Origin: Lycium barbarum
Taxonomy: Eukaryota; Streptophyta; Magnoliopsida; Solanales; Solanaceae
DNA: 64,000 nt
Direction: 5' to 3'
Assembly (NCBI RefSeq): GCF_019175385.1
Contig: NC_083339.1
Location: 80,310,307-80,374,306 of the forward strand
The notes under the pieces are model-generated. The model had not been told where the DNA came from and made no database searches. It saw only the letters and a program-made list of their open reading frames with translations. The position numbers were made by a program, and so were the translations under genes. This document shows, piece by piece, positions 43,859-55,800 of this stretch. The first letter of the stretch is position 1, and each line of letters opens with the position of its first letter.

Positions 43859-45699
43859 TCAGTGAATTTCCAGAAGTCTTTCCAGATGACCTACCCGGAA
43901 TCCCTCCCGATAGGGAATTGACTTTGGAATTGATTTATTTCCCGGCACTAAGCCGATATCTATTCCGCCGTATAGGATGGCCCCAACAGAGTTAAAGGAG
44001 TTGAAAGTTCAGTTGAAGGATCTTCTTGATAAGGGATTTATAAGGCCAAGTGTCTCACATTGGGGCGCACCGGTCTTGTTTGTCCGAAAGAAGGATGGAT
44101 CCTTGCGTATGTGTATAGACTACCGCTAGTTGAACAAGGTCACCATTAAAAATAAGTATCCTCTTCCCAGAATAGACGACCTATTTGATCAACTTCAGGG
44201 TGCTCAGTGTTATTCCAAGATTGACCTCAGATCAGGCTACCATCAGTTAAAGGTTAAGGAAGTTGACATTCCGAAGACCGCTTTCAGAACCCGTTATGGT
44301 CATTTTGAATTTCTTGTCATGTCGTTTGGGTTGACGAATGCACCAGCAGCTTTCATGGATCTTATGAATAGAGTCTTCAAGCCTTATCTCGATTTATTCG
44401 TCATTGTGTTTATTGATGACATATTGGTGTATTCCCGTAGTGAGACAGATCATGCAGAGCATCTCATAATAGTGTTGCAGACACTCAAGGATCGTGAGCT
44501 TTATGCAAAATTCTCAAAGTACGAGTTTTGGCTTAAGTCAGTGGCATTCCTAGGCCATGTGCTTTCAGGTGAAGGTGTTAAGGTGGACCTTTAGAAAATT
44601 GACGCTGTTAAGAACTGGCCCAGACCCACCTCAGCATCAGACATCAGAAGTTTCTTGGGTCTGGCAGGTTATTATAGGCGTTTTGTTGAGGGATTTTCCT
44701 CTATCTCGGCTCCATTGACTAAGTTGACTCAGAAGAAAGTCAAATTCCAATGGTCAGATGTATGTGAGTAGAGTTGAAGAAGAGTTGAAGAAGAGATTGA
44801 CTTCTGCTCCAGTTTTGACACTACCAAAGGGAACCGAGGGATTCATTGTTTATTGCGATGCTTCGGGAGTTGATCTCGGATGTTTTTTAATACAACATGG
44901 TAAGGTTGTTGCTTATGCGTCTAGACAGCTTAAGACTCATGAGAAGAATTATCCAACCTATGACTTAGAGTTAGCAGCTATGGTTTTTGCACTCAAGATA
45001 TGGCGGCACTACTTGTATGGAGTGCATGTGGATATTTTCACCGATCATAAAAGCCTGCAATATATTTTCAAGCAAAGAGAGTTGAATCTTAGGCAGAGAA
45101 GATGGCTCGAATTGCTTAAGGACTATGATGTGGATATTCTCTATCATCCAGGGAAGGCGAATATTGTAGCCGATGCTCTCAGTCGGTGTTCCATGGGAAG
45201 TTTAGCTGATGTCGAGGCACACGAGCGAACTATGACAAAGGAAGTCCACCGCTTAGCAAGCCTAGGAGTTCGACTTCTAGACTCTGGAGATAGTGGAGTT
45301 GTTGTTCAGAACAGGGCTGAATCCTCCTTAGTAGCAGAAGTGAAAGAAAAACAGTTTAGTGATCCCTGCCTGTTACAGCTGAAGGAGGGAATTCACAAAC
45401 ACAAGACTGCGGCCTTTGAACAAGGGGGAGATGATGGTACTTTGAGGTACAGAGGCAGACTATGCGTTCCAGACATAGATGGGCTTAGAGATCGGATTAT
45501 GTCTGAAGCCCATAATTCCAGGTATTCCATTCACCCAGGTTCCACAAAGATGTATCATGATCTTAAGGAGATTTATTGGTGGAATGACATGAAGAATGAT
45601 GTAGCAGATTTTGTGGCTAAGTGTCTAAATTGCCAGCAAGTGAAAGCCAAACACCAAAGGCCAGGTGGGTTGGCTCAGAACATAGACATTCCCGTCTAG
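43859..45699 (+). pseudogene. Family D reverse transcriptase and RNase H
   Basis: Resumes after the solo LTR with [22 protein letters not shown] reads [20 protein letters not shown], a TAG at 44127-44129 (Gln expected), then the core with an intact FIDD near 44415 and [15 protein letters not shown] near 44660. Another TAG lies at 44592-44594 (Gln expected) and a frame shift near 44760. RNase H shows [15 protein letters not shown] and FTDHKSL with catalytic acidic residues present, then the zinc-binding H-H-C-C of integrase ([20 protein letters not shown]). It ends with TAG at 45697-45699 and another at 45703-45705, both where Trp is expected. Confidence 0.9.
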
Positions 45700-45708
45700 A
45701 AATAGGAG

Positions 45709-46784
45709 ATGATAAACATGGATTTCATCACAGGTTTACCTCGCTCTTTTCGAAAGCATAATTCGATTTGGATGATTGTAGATCGACTTACCAAGTCAGC
45801 TCACTTCTTGCCAGTGAAGACAACAGATTCGGCAGAAGATTATGCCAAGTTATATATTCAAGAAATCATCCGATTGCATGGGACTCCTTTGTCCATAATT
45901 TCAGACCGTGGTGCTCAGTTTACTGCAGACTTTTGGAAATCCTTTCAGAAAGGATTGGGCACAAGGGTGAACCTCAGCACAGCTTTTCATCCTCAGACAG
46001 ATGGCCAGGCAAAGCGTACTATTCAGACTCTTGAGGACATCTTGAGAGCATGTGTCCTAGATTTCAAAGGTAATTGGGATGACCATTTTGCTCTCATTGA
46101 GTTTTCTTATAATAACAGTTACACTCTAGTATCCATATGGCACCGTTTGAGGCCTTGTATGGGCGGAGATGTAGGTCGCCAATTGGTTGGTTTAAGGTTG
46201 GTGAAGCAGAGTTGTTAGGGCCAGACTTGGTCTATCAGCCTATGGAGAAAGTCAATTTGATTCAAGAGCGTTTGAAGACGGCTCAGAGTCGCCAAAAGTC
46301 CTATTCGGACATGCGGCGCAGAGACTTGGAGTTCCAAGTTGATGATTGGGTGTTCCTGAAAGTTTCGCCTATGAAAGGCATTATGAGAGTTGGGAAGAAG
46401 GGGAAGCTCAACCCCCGCTATATTGGGCCATATAGAATCCTGCAAAGGATCGGGCAAGTGGCTTATAAGTTAGAATTACCATAACATTTGGCTGCTGTAC
46501 ACCCAGTATTTCATGTATCTATGCTGAAGAAGTTCATGGGAGAACCGTCTCTAGTTGTTCCTACAGAAATCCTAGGGGTTAAAGATAGCCTGTCCTATGA
46601 AGAGATCCCAGTGGCTATTCTTAATCGTCAAATCCGCAAGTTGAGAACTAAAGAGATTGCTTCAGTGAAAGTACTATGGAGAAATCAGAAAGTTGAAGAG
46701 GCTACGTGGGAGGCCGAAGAGGACATGAAGTCTAGATATCCCCATCTCTTTGAAGAGCAAGCAGAAAATGCTGATGGTAACTAA
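45709..46784 (+). pseudogene. Family D integrase core and chromodomain
   Basis: The integrase core begins [13 protein letters not shown] (first Asp present) and has IISDRGAQF (second Asp present). It reads [11 protein letters not shown] where GQAERT is expected: the third catalytic residue Glu is Lys at 46012-46014. A frame shift near 46135 precedes [19 protein letters not shown]. The C-terminal part contains [12 protein letters not shown], a TAA at 46482-46484, [13 protein letters not shown], and a chromodomain ending VKVLWRNQKVEEATWEAEED, typical of Tekay-type chromoviruses. The stop is at 46782. Confidence 0.9.
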
Positions 46785-47011
46785 CCTTTTCATATAGACC
46801 CTTATAGCATAATCTCCATGTTTTCAGTATTCAGACAGTTCAGTAATCATGTATTCATTCAGTCAGTTCAGTGATCATGTGGCTCAGTCAGTTAGTTTTA
46901 GGTATCTTAGTTACAGAATAAACGCTGCCAAACTTCCATAGAGTCTCAGATTTAACCGCTATTATAACCAAGACCATCATTCGAGGACGAATAATCAAAA
47001 AGGGGAGATAA
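46785..47011 (+). promoter_or_regulatory. Family D 3' untranslated tail and polypurine tract
   Basis: After the pol stop come CAGTTCAGT-type repeats, then the hairpin ATTCG-AGGA-CGAAT (46979-46992) and the polypurine tract AAAAAGGGGAGA before the LTR. Confidence 0.8.
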
Positions 47012-49367
47012 TGTTACACCCCGTATCTTATTACTAAGGTTAGACTCATGTCAATAGATCTTTAGTGGAAAAACTGAAGGTTTGAACGTTTTGCGAAAAT
47101 GGTTGATAGACTTACTTCGGGCAGCCATAAATCCTTGATTAGTTGGGAATTTGGGAAGGTACCCTTAATGAAAGTTGTAGTATGTAGAAATACCTTTCTA
47201 ACGATATATGGACCAGGCCAATGAGAGATCGGAGCAAGGAGATATGATCGTCTCAATATGGCTAATAGTAAGGCACTTAAAATTCTATAGAATCGGCTAA
47301 GTTTTCGATACGTTTGCCTTACGGTCAACGTTCCTGAAACGCCGTTGGGAATTTGAGAAAACATCAAACATGAAAGTTGTAGCTCTTTGAAATAGCTTTC
47401 CAACGGTATATTGTGGAGCCAAAACAGAGCTCTGTACAAGAAGTTATGACTATTTTACCAAACACTGTATAGAACCGACACACGTCGCTTTTCAGGGCGC
47501 GTGCGATGGCCCCGCGTCGCGGGCTGATCACACAAAAACACCCTCTCTGAGTATCGACCTGAAGAATGTCGCGCGATGCACGTGCGTCGCGGACCCATCG
47601 CATAACAGGTCGGGTTTTGGGTTAAAAGTCGGGATTTCACGTTTTAAGTAATATTTAACCTTGGGGTTTATTTTCGGAACACCCCTAGTCACGAAGAATT
47701 ACCCTAAAGTCAGGGAGAACAAGTCCCAAGCCTCAAGAATCCTTCAAGGTAAGTTTTATCATGATTCTAGGTTGAATTAAAGTCCCTAATCTCTTTTTAA
47801 CTTGAGTAAACCCTTCTAATCAATAGAGTTGTGAGTGGAACATTATTGTTGGGCGTGGAAACCCTAGAATCAAGAGGATTGAACGTCAAAAAGGTAATGT
47901 TTCTACACTTTAATCATTCATAATAGTGAATTGATGAGTTCTTGGGAGAATAGTAAATGGGTTTAGTAAAGAGAATGACACGAACTATAGTAGGGTTTTG
48001 AATTGTTGACTTGAGATTGTTATAATGATATGGGTGATGGAGAATGATGTTAATTACATCTAATTGAGATTGTAGAATCACCTAGAAGTAATAGAATGGG
48101 AATTGGGTGAAGAAACACCATTAATGGAGATTGTGGAGCTTTATGCCCACTAAGTGTTTGATAAAATGCTTAGATAACCAAAGCATGAATATTATTGCTA
48201 ATATAAAATCTCTTTGACTTGTATTGATATAGATCAAAGTTGAAAGGGTTGACGAACATTGTATTACGCTCCAAGGCTGGAATTAAGGTATGTGAGGCTA
48301 ACTATCAACGTTAGGGAATATTCATAATTCTCCCTACGCCTCATCCTTCATACTTATCAGCAATTTGACTCAGAATATAGTTTAGCCCTAGTTTCATGAT
48401 ATGATATAGAACTGTTATCTTCTAGGGTCGCAGTTACAGAATTCGTTCATGGTTGTCACTTTGAACGTCATGAACTCAGCACGTAATCTTTATAGACTTA
48501 TGTATTGTTATCACATGAGTCTCAGTCAGTGTATAACCCGTTATTAGCATGAGTCCCATAATCAGAAACAGTTATCATGCTATCAGCTATAGCCAGTCTC
48601 AGTCTTGTAAATTGTTAATGTTGAACACCTGTATCTGTATTTTTGGGCCCTAGGCCACAGTTTATGCATACGTATTGCTTGGGCCTGAGGCCACAGTTTT
48701 TGTGCACATTATTTGGGCCCTAGGCCACAATATATTTACAGTTTTACAGGTGATTCTTCATCCAGAACAGGGAGTACTTCAGCTTTTTGATTTCCTGTTT
48801 AGTTCAGTTTCAATTTTAGTTCCAGTATTTTATTACTTCAGTTGCTTTACATACCAGTACAATTCAAATGTACTGATGTCCCTTTTTATTGCTTGGGGGC
48901 CTGCATCTCGCGATGCAGGTAGCTACATACAGGTTGACGATCCAGCTACTTAGGAGTGTTCATATCAGCTACCTTGGTGAGCCCCAGTTTCCTTCGGGGC
49001 GATATCAGTCATGCAATTCTCACAGCTTTCTAGACAATTACCTTTTTGTATTCATTTGAGGCTTCATAGATACAGTTCAGACAGTCAGATATTTATTATG
49101 TTAGCCTTGTAGACAGTTATACTCAGTCGTTCAGTTGTTTTGGTTTAGCCATGATGGCTACTTTCAGATATGTTCAGATTGTCTAAGTATTTCCGCATTA
49201 TGTTATTTCAGTCAGACGTTTAGTTAATCAGCATGTGTTAATTTTATTTTATAAATTAGTTATGTTTTGGTATCACATGTTGATTCAGCCAGCCAGTTGG
49301 TTCTCGGTCACATGCAGTCAGGCACCGGGTGCCGTGTTACGTCCAAGCCCAGGTTCGGGGCGTGACA
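47012..49367 (+). mobile_element. Family D LTR, 3' copy (2356 bp)
   Basis: Starts TGTTACACCCCGTATCTTAT, ends GGGGCGTGACA, and is followed by ACTGG, which matches 36738-36742. Close to the 5' copy, with scattered substitutions and two extra copies of a GGGCCCTAGGCCACAG-like unit (48655-48730). The triple-hairpin module is at 48854-48920. Confidence 0.92.
48854..48920 (+). promoter_or_regulatory. Triple-hairpin LTR module (family D, 3' LTR)
   Basis: Same stems as 38979-39045; the T-rich loop of the middle hairpin differs slightly. Confidence 0.7.
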
Positions 49368-49372
49368 ACTGG

Positions 49373-50430
49373 GTTCATCAATGAACATTCCGCTCCAGTG
49401 TCCATAAAATCAATAACCTGGATTGGTTTATCCCATTTAGAAGGATAGACTTTAAGCTGGACCTGTGGGATCACCATGATGCTGTTGATATCTTCTTGAG
49501 CCTTTCCCTCTGGTTCTGAAATCTGATAATAGTCATCTCCATATCTTCGTACACATCCATGGAAAAGAGGGTCTTCTCTGTGGATTCGTCCTCTAATGAG
49601 GGAACAGATTCGAGATCGTTATCTTCACCTAGATGGATACCAGTGTAGTCCTCTATTTCAGTAAGAAGCCTGATAGACCTTCTGGATTAGGGACAATTTT
49701 TTGCATAATGCCCAATCTTGTTGCAGATGAAGCATCTGTCATTTTTCGGGACTTGCCTGGGCTCCTTCTCCTAAAATATTTTGTGCGCCTCCTGAACTGC
49801 GATCTTTCTCCTACTGGCCTTGGCCATTTGAATCGCTTGAATCTTCTTTTTCGTCTAGGAGCATGGCACGAACAGCTTGACCATGTAATTAAGTCAGACT
49901 TCCCGCAAGCTTTATCAAGGGCTGGATTATTTTGCATGATCTGCTTCAAAACAGATCTCTTTGTGCAGATATCCTCCAACGCTAGAAATATTGCTTGCCT
50001 GATGTAGCCAACCGGTGGGATCGTTATTGATTGAAACTTCTCCTCAATGATTGTCATGGTACGGCTTGCTAACATCTTTGGAAGTGATGAAACAAAGGCT
50101 TGCTTGAGACTAGCTTCTCCGCCTAACTCAAAGAACATTTTAGCCATCTTCTGAAAATGGATATCAATGAAATCTCTGTCAAATGCTACGCATTTCATTT
50201 CGAAGAACTGTCTCCTTAGTTTTTCTTGCCTTTGGCCGGTATCTCCACAAATACTTCTTGGAGTATTTTGATGTTGAAAGCAAAGTCTTGGGATGTGAGA
50301 AGCATATTTTTGTCCTGTGTCCCAAGTGAATTCCACCCGTCTCTGAGAATTCCAGAGAACCTTGAAATGAATTCTGATAGGATCATGTACTTTTCACGTT
50401 CGACAAGAATCTTTGTCACCATCCAAGTGA
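49373..50430 (-). pseudogene. Endogenous pararetrovirus coat protein C-part, zinc knuckle and protease start
   Basis: On the minus strand the coat-protein core begins near 50430 (ILVEREKYMILSEFISRF, SQDFAFNIKILQEVF) and shifts frame near 50220. It continues with a basic Arg/Lys-rich stretch, then a CX2CX4HX4C zinc knuckle (CFICNKIGHYAKNC) near 49735-49690 that binds the viral nucleic acid in this family. Stops and shifts separate it from the protease start, whose DTGAE active-site motif lies at about 49393-49410. The segment ends at the target duplication 49368-49372 and continues at 36737. An ancient broken copy. Confidence 0.85.
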
Positions 50431-50970
50431 AAAAATCTTAGATTCTTTGGGGCCATTTTGATACTTTGATATCATCTAGACAGAAAGTATGGAATCCATT
50501 CCCAACGAATTTTGCGGTTGTTGGTTCTGGCCTTCTTTCTAGAATTGGCTCATCTGTCATCCTGTCACGATCATCATCTACTTCGGAGATTTCTGCTTCT
50601 CTGGGTTGATTCATGAATATTGGTGTGTTGTCTTCTTTTGAAGAGTCAACTGAGGAATCTTCGCTTGTCTCAACGCTTTCTTCCGTAGGATCAGTATCAT
50701 ATGAATCTTGGTCATTGGATCCTAGGGTATCATCCGCCTCTATATCATTTGTGGGTTGGGCCACGTAGAGGTTAGGAATCTTTTGGGCCGAGATCATCAT
50801 GTTTTCCATCTCGGTTTCTTTTGAACCTTCCCCGAGTTCTTTCTTTCATATGGACTGCTTTTGGGCCGCCATAGAGTCTTTCCTTTCCCAGACCATTCTT
50901 GCAATGTCAAACTCAGGTTCATTGTTTTGTTTTTGGGTAAAAAACATAGGGTCTTGTTTTGTGGATGGGA
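50431..50970 (-). pseudogene. Endogenous pararetrovirus coat protein, acidic N-terminal part
   Basis: Minus-strand frame (open 50809-50438) with an acidic Ser/Asp/Glu-rich segment, for example DSYDTDPTEESVETSEDSS, typical of the coat-protein precursor N-terminus. It ends in FHTFCLDDIKVSKWPQ at a TAA near 50440. Upstream, KELGEG and EPEFDIA are read with one stop between. The part 50655-50967 is repeated in the opposite orientation at 52588-52841 plus 57079-57145. Confidence 0.75.
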
Positions 50971-51088
50971 ACATAGTGAAAGAATGGTCTAGCTTTGGTG
51001 GTGAGTATGTTTGTGGGGACATGGAGAAAAAGGTGGGTTCTGATGGGCAGCTTTGTGTTTTTTGCGGTTCAAGGTGACCATATCTCAG

Positions 51089-51298
51089 TTATTGTATTTG
51101 TTCTTTAAGGTCAGCCATTTCCTTTTGTTGTTGGTTAAAGAAGTGGAAAAGGGAAGTGCCTGGTGAACAAATCTCATACTGTATGTTTGTCATCCGCAAT
51201 TCCAGGGCTTTAATCAGTCCAGCATGCTGAGAAGATGCTTGTTCCATTTTTTTCTCAATTGTCTCCACCTTGCTCATCATCTTTTTGCGTGTGACCAT
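51089..51298 (-). pseudogene. Endogenous pararetrovirus coiled-coil ORF segment
   Basis: Minus-strand 69-codon frame starting MVTRKKMMSKVETIEKKMEQ, with heptad-like spacing (KVETIEKKMEQ, QQQKEMADLKEQI). Caulimovirids often have a small coiled-coil virion-associated protein or segment between movement and coat proteins. That role is inference. A stop separates it from the coat-protein frame. Confidence 0.55.
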
Positions 51299-52158
51299 GA
51301 TTTTTGATGGAACTGCTAATATTAGCTAACACTTTTTTTTGGCAAATGGCATTTTCGGATTGCTAATTGATTGTTGCTTCTACTTCACTTGTCGGTGGCT
51401 TTTCTCCAGTGGGCAGCACAACATTTTGCCTTGGAATATTTGGGGCATGGCTTACACCATCTTTTTCAAAAGGTTGTTGTGAAGGAAACTCAAGGGTGTG
51501 ACTGGAGCTTGATGGGTTCATCATGAGTATTTCTGGCTTTGGGATATTTGGATTTGAAGGTTTGTGATATAAATTTTGGTTAGAGAGAGGTGGCCAGTTT
51601 TGAGGTTTGTACGAACAAGGAATTCATATTTTCCTGGACGACTTAGTGAACCGATAGATGAATCTCCTTCTTCATACCTTGGTCAGAACTCTCTTTCAGA
51701 GTTTCTCCCTTTTTTCTTTGATTTGGCTCTTCTTGTATGATGTTCATCCTATTTAATTTCATCGTCAAGACATTCTTGACAGTCACATTGGATATCCCAT
51801 GGGCAGTGTCCCATGAAAGGACATTTGAACCACCATACATCATGACCTTCATTATCGAACTACTCTATCCAGTCATGTTCACTCATGATACTTGGGAGAT
51901 GGTAAGCGAATGTTTCAGGGTCAACTTGGTGTGCTTGGTTTAAGTGGGTTGGTACATCTAGAAAGAAAAGGTTGTTTTGTTGGTTTTTTTAAGGTGAGGG
52001 TGGTCAAAGCTTATGGCAACTGTTTTATCGGGTTTTTTGGAAAAAGTGGGTTCAGAGGATTGGAGAGGTTCAACAGGTTCTCTCAGCTTTTCATAATTCA
52101 TGACCCATGTATCTGGAAGGACTTTGATTAGTTCTTCCCTAGAGAGTTATTTTGGGAT
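51299..52158 (-). pseudogene. Endogenous pararetrovirus region with Cys/His-rich motif
   Basis: Frame-disrupted viral DNA between the movement protein and the coiled-coil ORF. Around 51765-51832 a minus-strand frame reads CPFMGHCPWDIQCDCQEC, a dense Cys/His cluster that could bind metal, followed by a basic KKKGRN segment. I do not recognise this motif with certainty. Short plus-strand frames here are shadows. Confidence 0.5.
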
Positions 52159-52575
52159 TTAGGTGCACATGGTAGTTCCGTTGGTGGCATCTACTTTTAA
52201 GAGCAAAGCATTTTCTCCACCTGGAAGAAAGAGATCCATAGCATGATTCTGAACTCGCCAAGCTATTTGGTAGTGTAAAGTACCTAGAATAGCATCTTTA
52301 GCTTGTGGAGCACCTTGAATTTGGACTTGGATTTTTAAAGCCTCCGTTAGATACGGATCATACAGGGACATGTTGAAATTTGGGAATATAGTGACAAAAT
52401 TTGTCCCAGTACTTAGAGTGATTTATGTGGTACCCAAATTCGCATGTTGGTATTCATTTTATCTGGTATCAAGAAAGGCAAGGCGTGCCACAACCGGTTG
52501 GCCTTTTCTTCCATGATATGTTAATGCAATTCTAACATCACCAAAATAGATATAGGTGAAACCATGATTTTTCCA
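52159..52575 (-). pseudogene. Endogenous pararetrovirus movement protein, C-terminal part
   Basis: Minus strand: IYFGDVRIALTYHGRKGQP then VVARLAFLDTR (52575-52470), stops, and an open piece 52371-52159 with MSLYDPYLTEALKIQVQIQG, LHYQIAWRVQNHAMDLF. These match the 30K-type movement protein of caulimovirids as I recall it. The N-terminal half is missing: the sequence turns into the inverted second viral piece at 52576-52588. Confidence 0.75.
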
Positions 52576-52587
52576 CTGACCACTATT

Positions 52588-52841
52588 TCACTATGTTCCC
52601 ATCCACAAAACAAGACCCTATGTCTTTTACCCAAAAACAAAACGATGAACCTGAGTTTGACATTGCAAAAATGGTCTGGGAAAGGAAAGACTCTATGGTG
52701 GCCCAAAAGCAGTCCAAAGGAAAGAAAGAACTCGGGGAAGGTTCAAAAGAACCCGAGCTAGAAAACTTGATGATCTCGGCCCAAAAGATTCCTAACCTCT
52801 ACGTGGCCCAACCCACAAATGATATAGAGGAGGATGATATC
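52588..52841 (+). pseudogene. Second pararetroviral piece, inverted, part 1
   Basis: Plus-strand frame with motifs EPEFDIAKMVWERKDSM, KELGEGSKEPELENL and KIPNLYVAQPTNDIE. It is nearly the reverse complement of 50967-50730, so it lies head to head with the main viral copy. It is cut at 52841 by a solo LTR and continues at 57079. Confidence 0.88.
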
Positions 52842-55800
52842 TGTTGACACCCAATTTTGTCCCTCCTTTATTTAATTTACTCGGGTTTCTAAATTTACTG
52901 ACGAGCTAAATACTTTATTTTTCACAATATTTTATTGCTACTACTATTAATATCATTACTTTTATTTTCAACATTATGAGCATTACTTTATCACAAATTT
53001 TAAACGGTTAGTCATCGTTTCGTTTTCGGGTTTGGACTCGTTAAATTAATTAAAAGACAGCGCTTTGTTAAATCCTTTATTTTCTACATAATAATCACTA
53101 ATTATCATAATATATATTGTACTGGTTATTAAGTTAGGAGCCCAAAATTAATTAAATAGGAGAGGAAGGACCAACAATTTTCAGCCAAATTAAGGGCTTA
53201 AAATACAAATACAATGTTATTCCCCTACCCAAATAATCAGCCCACATTTTAAATACCCAGCCCATACTTTCGGACCTGACCAACCCATTTGTCCTACCCA
53301 GTCCAAACCAAAACTACCCGACCCGGCCCAATTTTCTATTTCTTTTTTCACCCCTAAACCAAACCCCTTCAGCCGCCTCCTTCATTCCATCTCCCTCCTC
53401 TTTCTCTTTCTTTTCCCTCTTCTTTGTCATCTTCTCCATCTCTCACCCGACACCCCTCCTCTCTCCCATACTCCTCTCTGTCACCTCCACATTCACCTGT
53501 CCCCCACGCCCACATTCCTCTCCATTCACCTCTCTCTCTTCTCACCTCTCTCTACACCTCCACACTCCCCTGTTCCCCACGCCTCTGTCATACACTACTC
53601 TCTCTCATACGCTCCTTCTTTTTTCCTTTTCTTTAGTACAAAATGAAGCTTATAAGTAGAATCCAGGGGGGAATCGTTGAAGGGGGGGACATAATTTAGA
53701 AAAAGGGAATTGGGAGGATTTGAGAGGATTTTCAGTATTTTAGGGATTTCTTTTAGAGTTTTGGCCGCCATTTAAACAATCTAAAAATCCTTAGTGTTTC
53801 TTCTTCCTCTACGGATTTTCATCGTTGGATTATCACTCTAAAACTTAAAATCGTTTGAACTCTTTACTCTGCTTTGGTAGACTCTAACCGGGATAGAGAT
53901 TTTTGAACTTATTTGTGTGGGTTTCGGATCTGTTCGGAACAGGGGAGTAGATTCGAGACCCGACGCCTCAGTTCATTGCGACCACAAGAGGTAAACTTCC
54001 TATCTCTTTGCTTTTTTTATTGGATTTTAGTTATGTTTTGCTAAGTTTAGTGTCAGTCTAAGCTTAGTGTAGTTAGTCATGTTTACCAAGTTAATTTTAA
54101 CTAATCTGAACAGAGTAATTAGTTAAGCAGTGTTTACATGGATATTCAGATTCCTGGTAATCAACGATTGTGTTCATCGGGTCTAAATTACTGTTGTTAT
54201 ACTACCAGCCTTAAATTTCTGGTGTAGAACTTGATCTTGGATGTTTATCTCATATGACTTTGTATGTTGACATCCTGAGTAACATATAAACTGACGTGTA
54301 TCCCTTGAAGCATTGCTTGTGTTTGTCTAATGCATAATCTGTCTAGGTATCTTGACCCCTGTGGGTCTGGTTCTGTATTTCTCAAAAAATAAAATGTGGT
54401 CTGATACATGCTCGTACTTAGAACAACTGGTGATCACTTTTCTCTATGTTTGTCCATGTCTACTTAGTTATCAGTTAAGTCTGCTGTTTGATTGCCTTTG
54501 ACCATTGATTGTTGGTTCAGTCTATGTATGCTCGTCATTTGCAAACAACTTCAAAAACTAAATTTTGCACTCATTTGTTGATATACTTAAGATCCAACTT
54601 GCTGCAGAGTCATCATGGTACCATGAGTTATTTCTTTTGGTGTTGTCTCATTAAATCTTCCTATGACCCATCATTCATTCATCTCCTGACCATTCTGATG
54701 AGTTGTAGCTGACTCATTCACAGTTATACTTGCCTTGTTTTTCCCTTAGATCTAAGTGTCTTCTCCTATACCCTTAGTTGCTCCCTCTGTCTTTATTGTA
54801 TGAAAATACTCCACCTAGCTCTATATCAATGTTTTGAGTTGATTTGCCTTTGTTGGTCCTTAGAAACTGCATATTTCTCCTTTTTTTTACCTCGCCTACA
54901 GCTGCTATTGTTGTTTATCTATATCTCATCTTAAAAGATGCATTAGCTTATCAGTTAAAAAACATGAGATCCTGAGATTGAAATGTGAGTCCACGAATGA
55001 AGATTTGTGCAGTTTTCTTTAGTGATCAGCCGAATAAAAAATGAACTAGGAAGTGGTAACAACCTTCACACACCTTGTATATAAGTTAAATCTCTAGTAG
55101 TTCTGGACAGTGTATGCATTGAACATGAGTTTTGTAGAATGAGATTTCCTTTAAAGATGTTCTCCCTGTTCAGTACACCTTCCTCTATTAGCACCTGCTC
55201 ATTTTTAGTTTGCCTGAACTGCTGGGGTTTAGCCATTTTAGCTACTGCTGTGTTCAGCTTTGTTTAGACAGTATGGGATTCTATTGTTGTGTTGGCTCAG
55301 TTGGTGCTCTCTGACTGTTTTGACTAGTATATGATGGGTTGAAGCGCTTAAGCATCGAAACTGTTTAACATTCTCCACGACAATTGAGGTCCAAAATCGA
55401 TTACTGTTTTATAAGGTTGAATGAAGTGTATGTGTTTCTATTCCTTCCCTCCATCTTCTGCCTTCTTTTACCACTTGGGATTTTCATAACATATAGGAGA
55501 AAAGTCTTGTAGTTGCCCTAAAAAATTGTTCATGGTTGTTGATCAAAATACTGTCTGTTGGCACCTTAAACTTGCTGCTGGTTCGGGTACTCGTTTAGGT
55601 GAGACTGTAGAGTACCTATGTTTTCTCTTATCTTTACTAGCAGCAGTTTACTAGACTATTGTGTTTGGCTCTATCTGAGCACAATAAGTCATTAGAATTG
55701 ACAATAAAAAAAATAGTTAATTTGTCTGCTAGGTTAATGGATAATCTATGTGCTAATTGATTCGAGCAGCCCTGTAGAACATGTGATATTTCCGCATCTA

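Noticed and set aside
49633..50007. Plus-strand 124-codon frame
   Set aside because: Antisense to the pararetroviral coat protein and zinc-knuckle region, whose motifs are on the minus strand.
53424..53636. Ser/Pro/His-rich 70-codon frame
   Set aside because: Produced by a CT-rich tract inside the 4.2-kb solo LTR; no sign of a gene.
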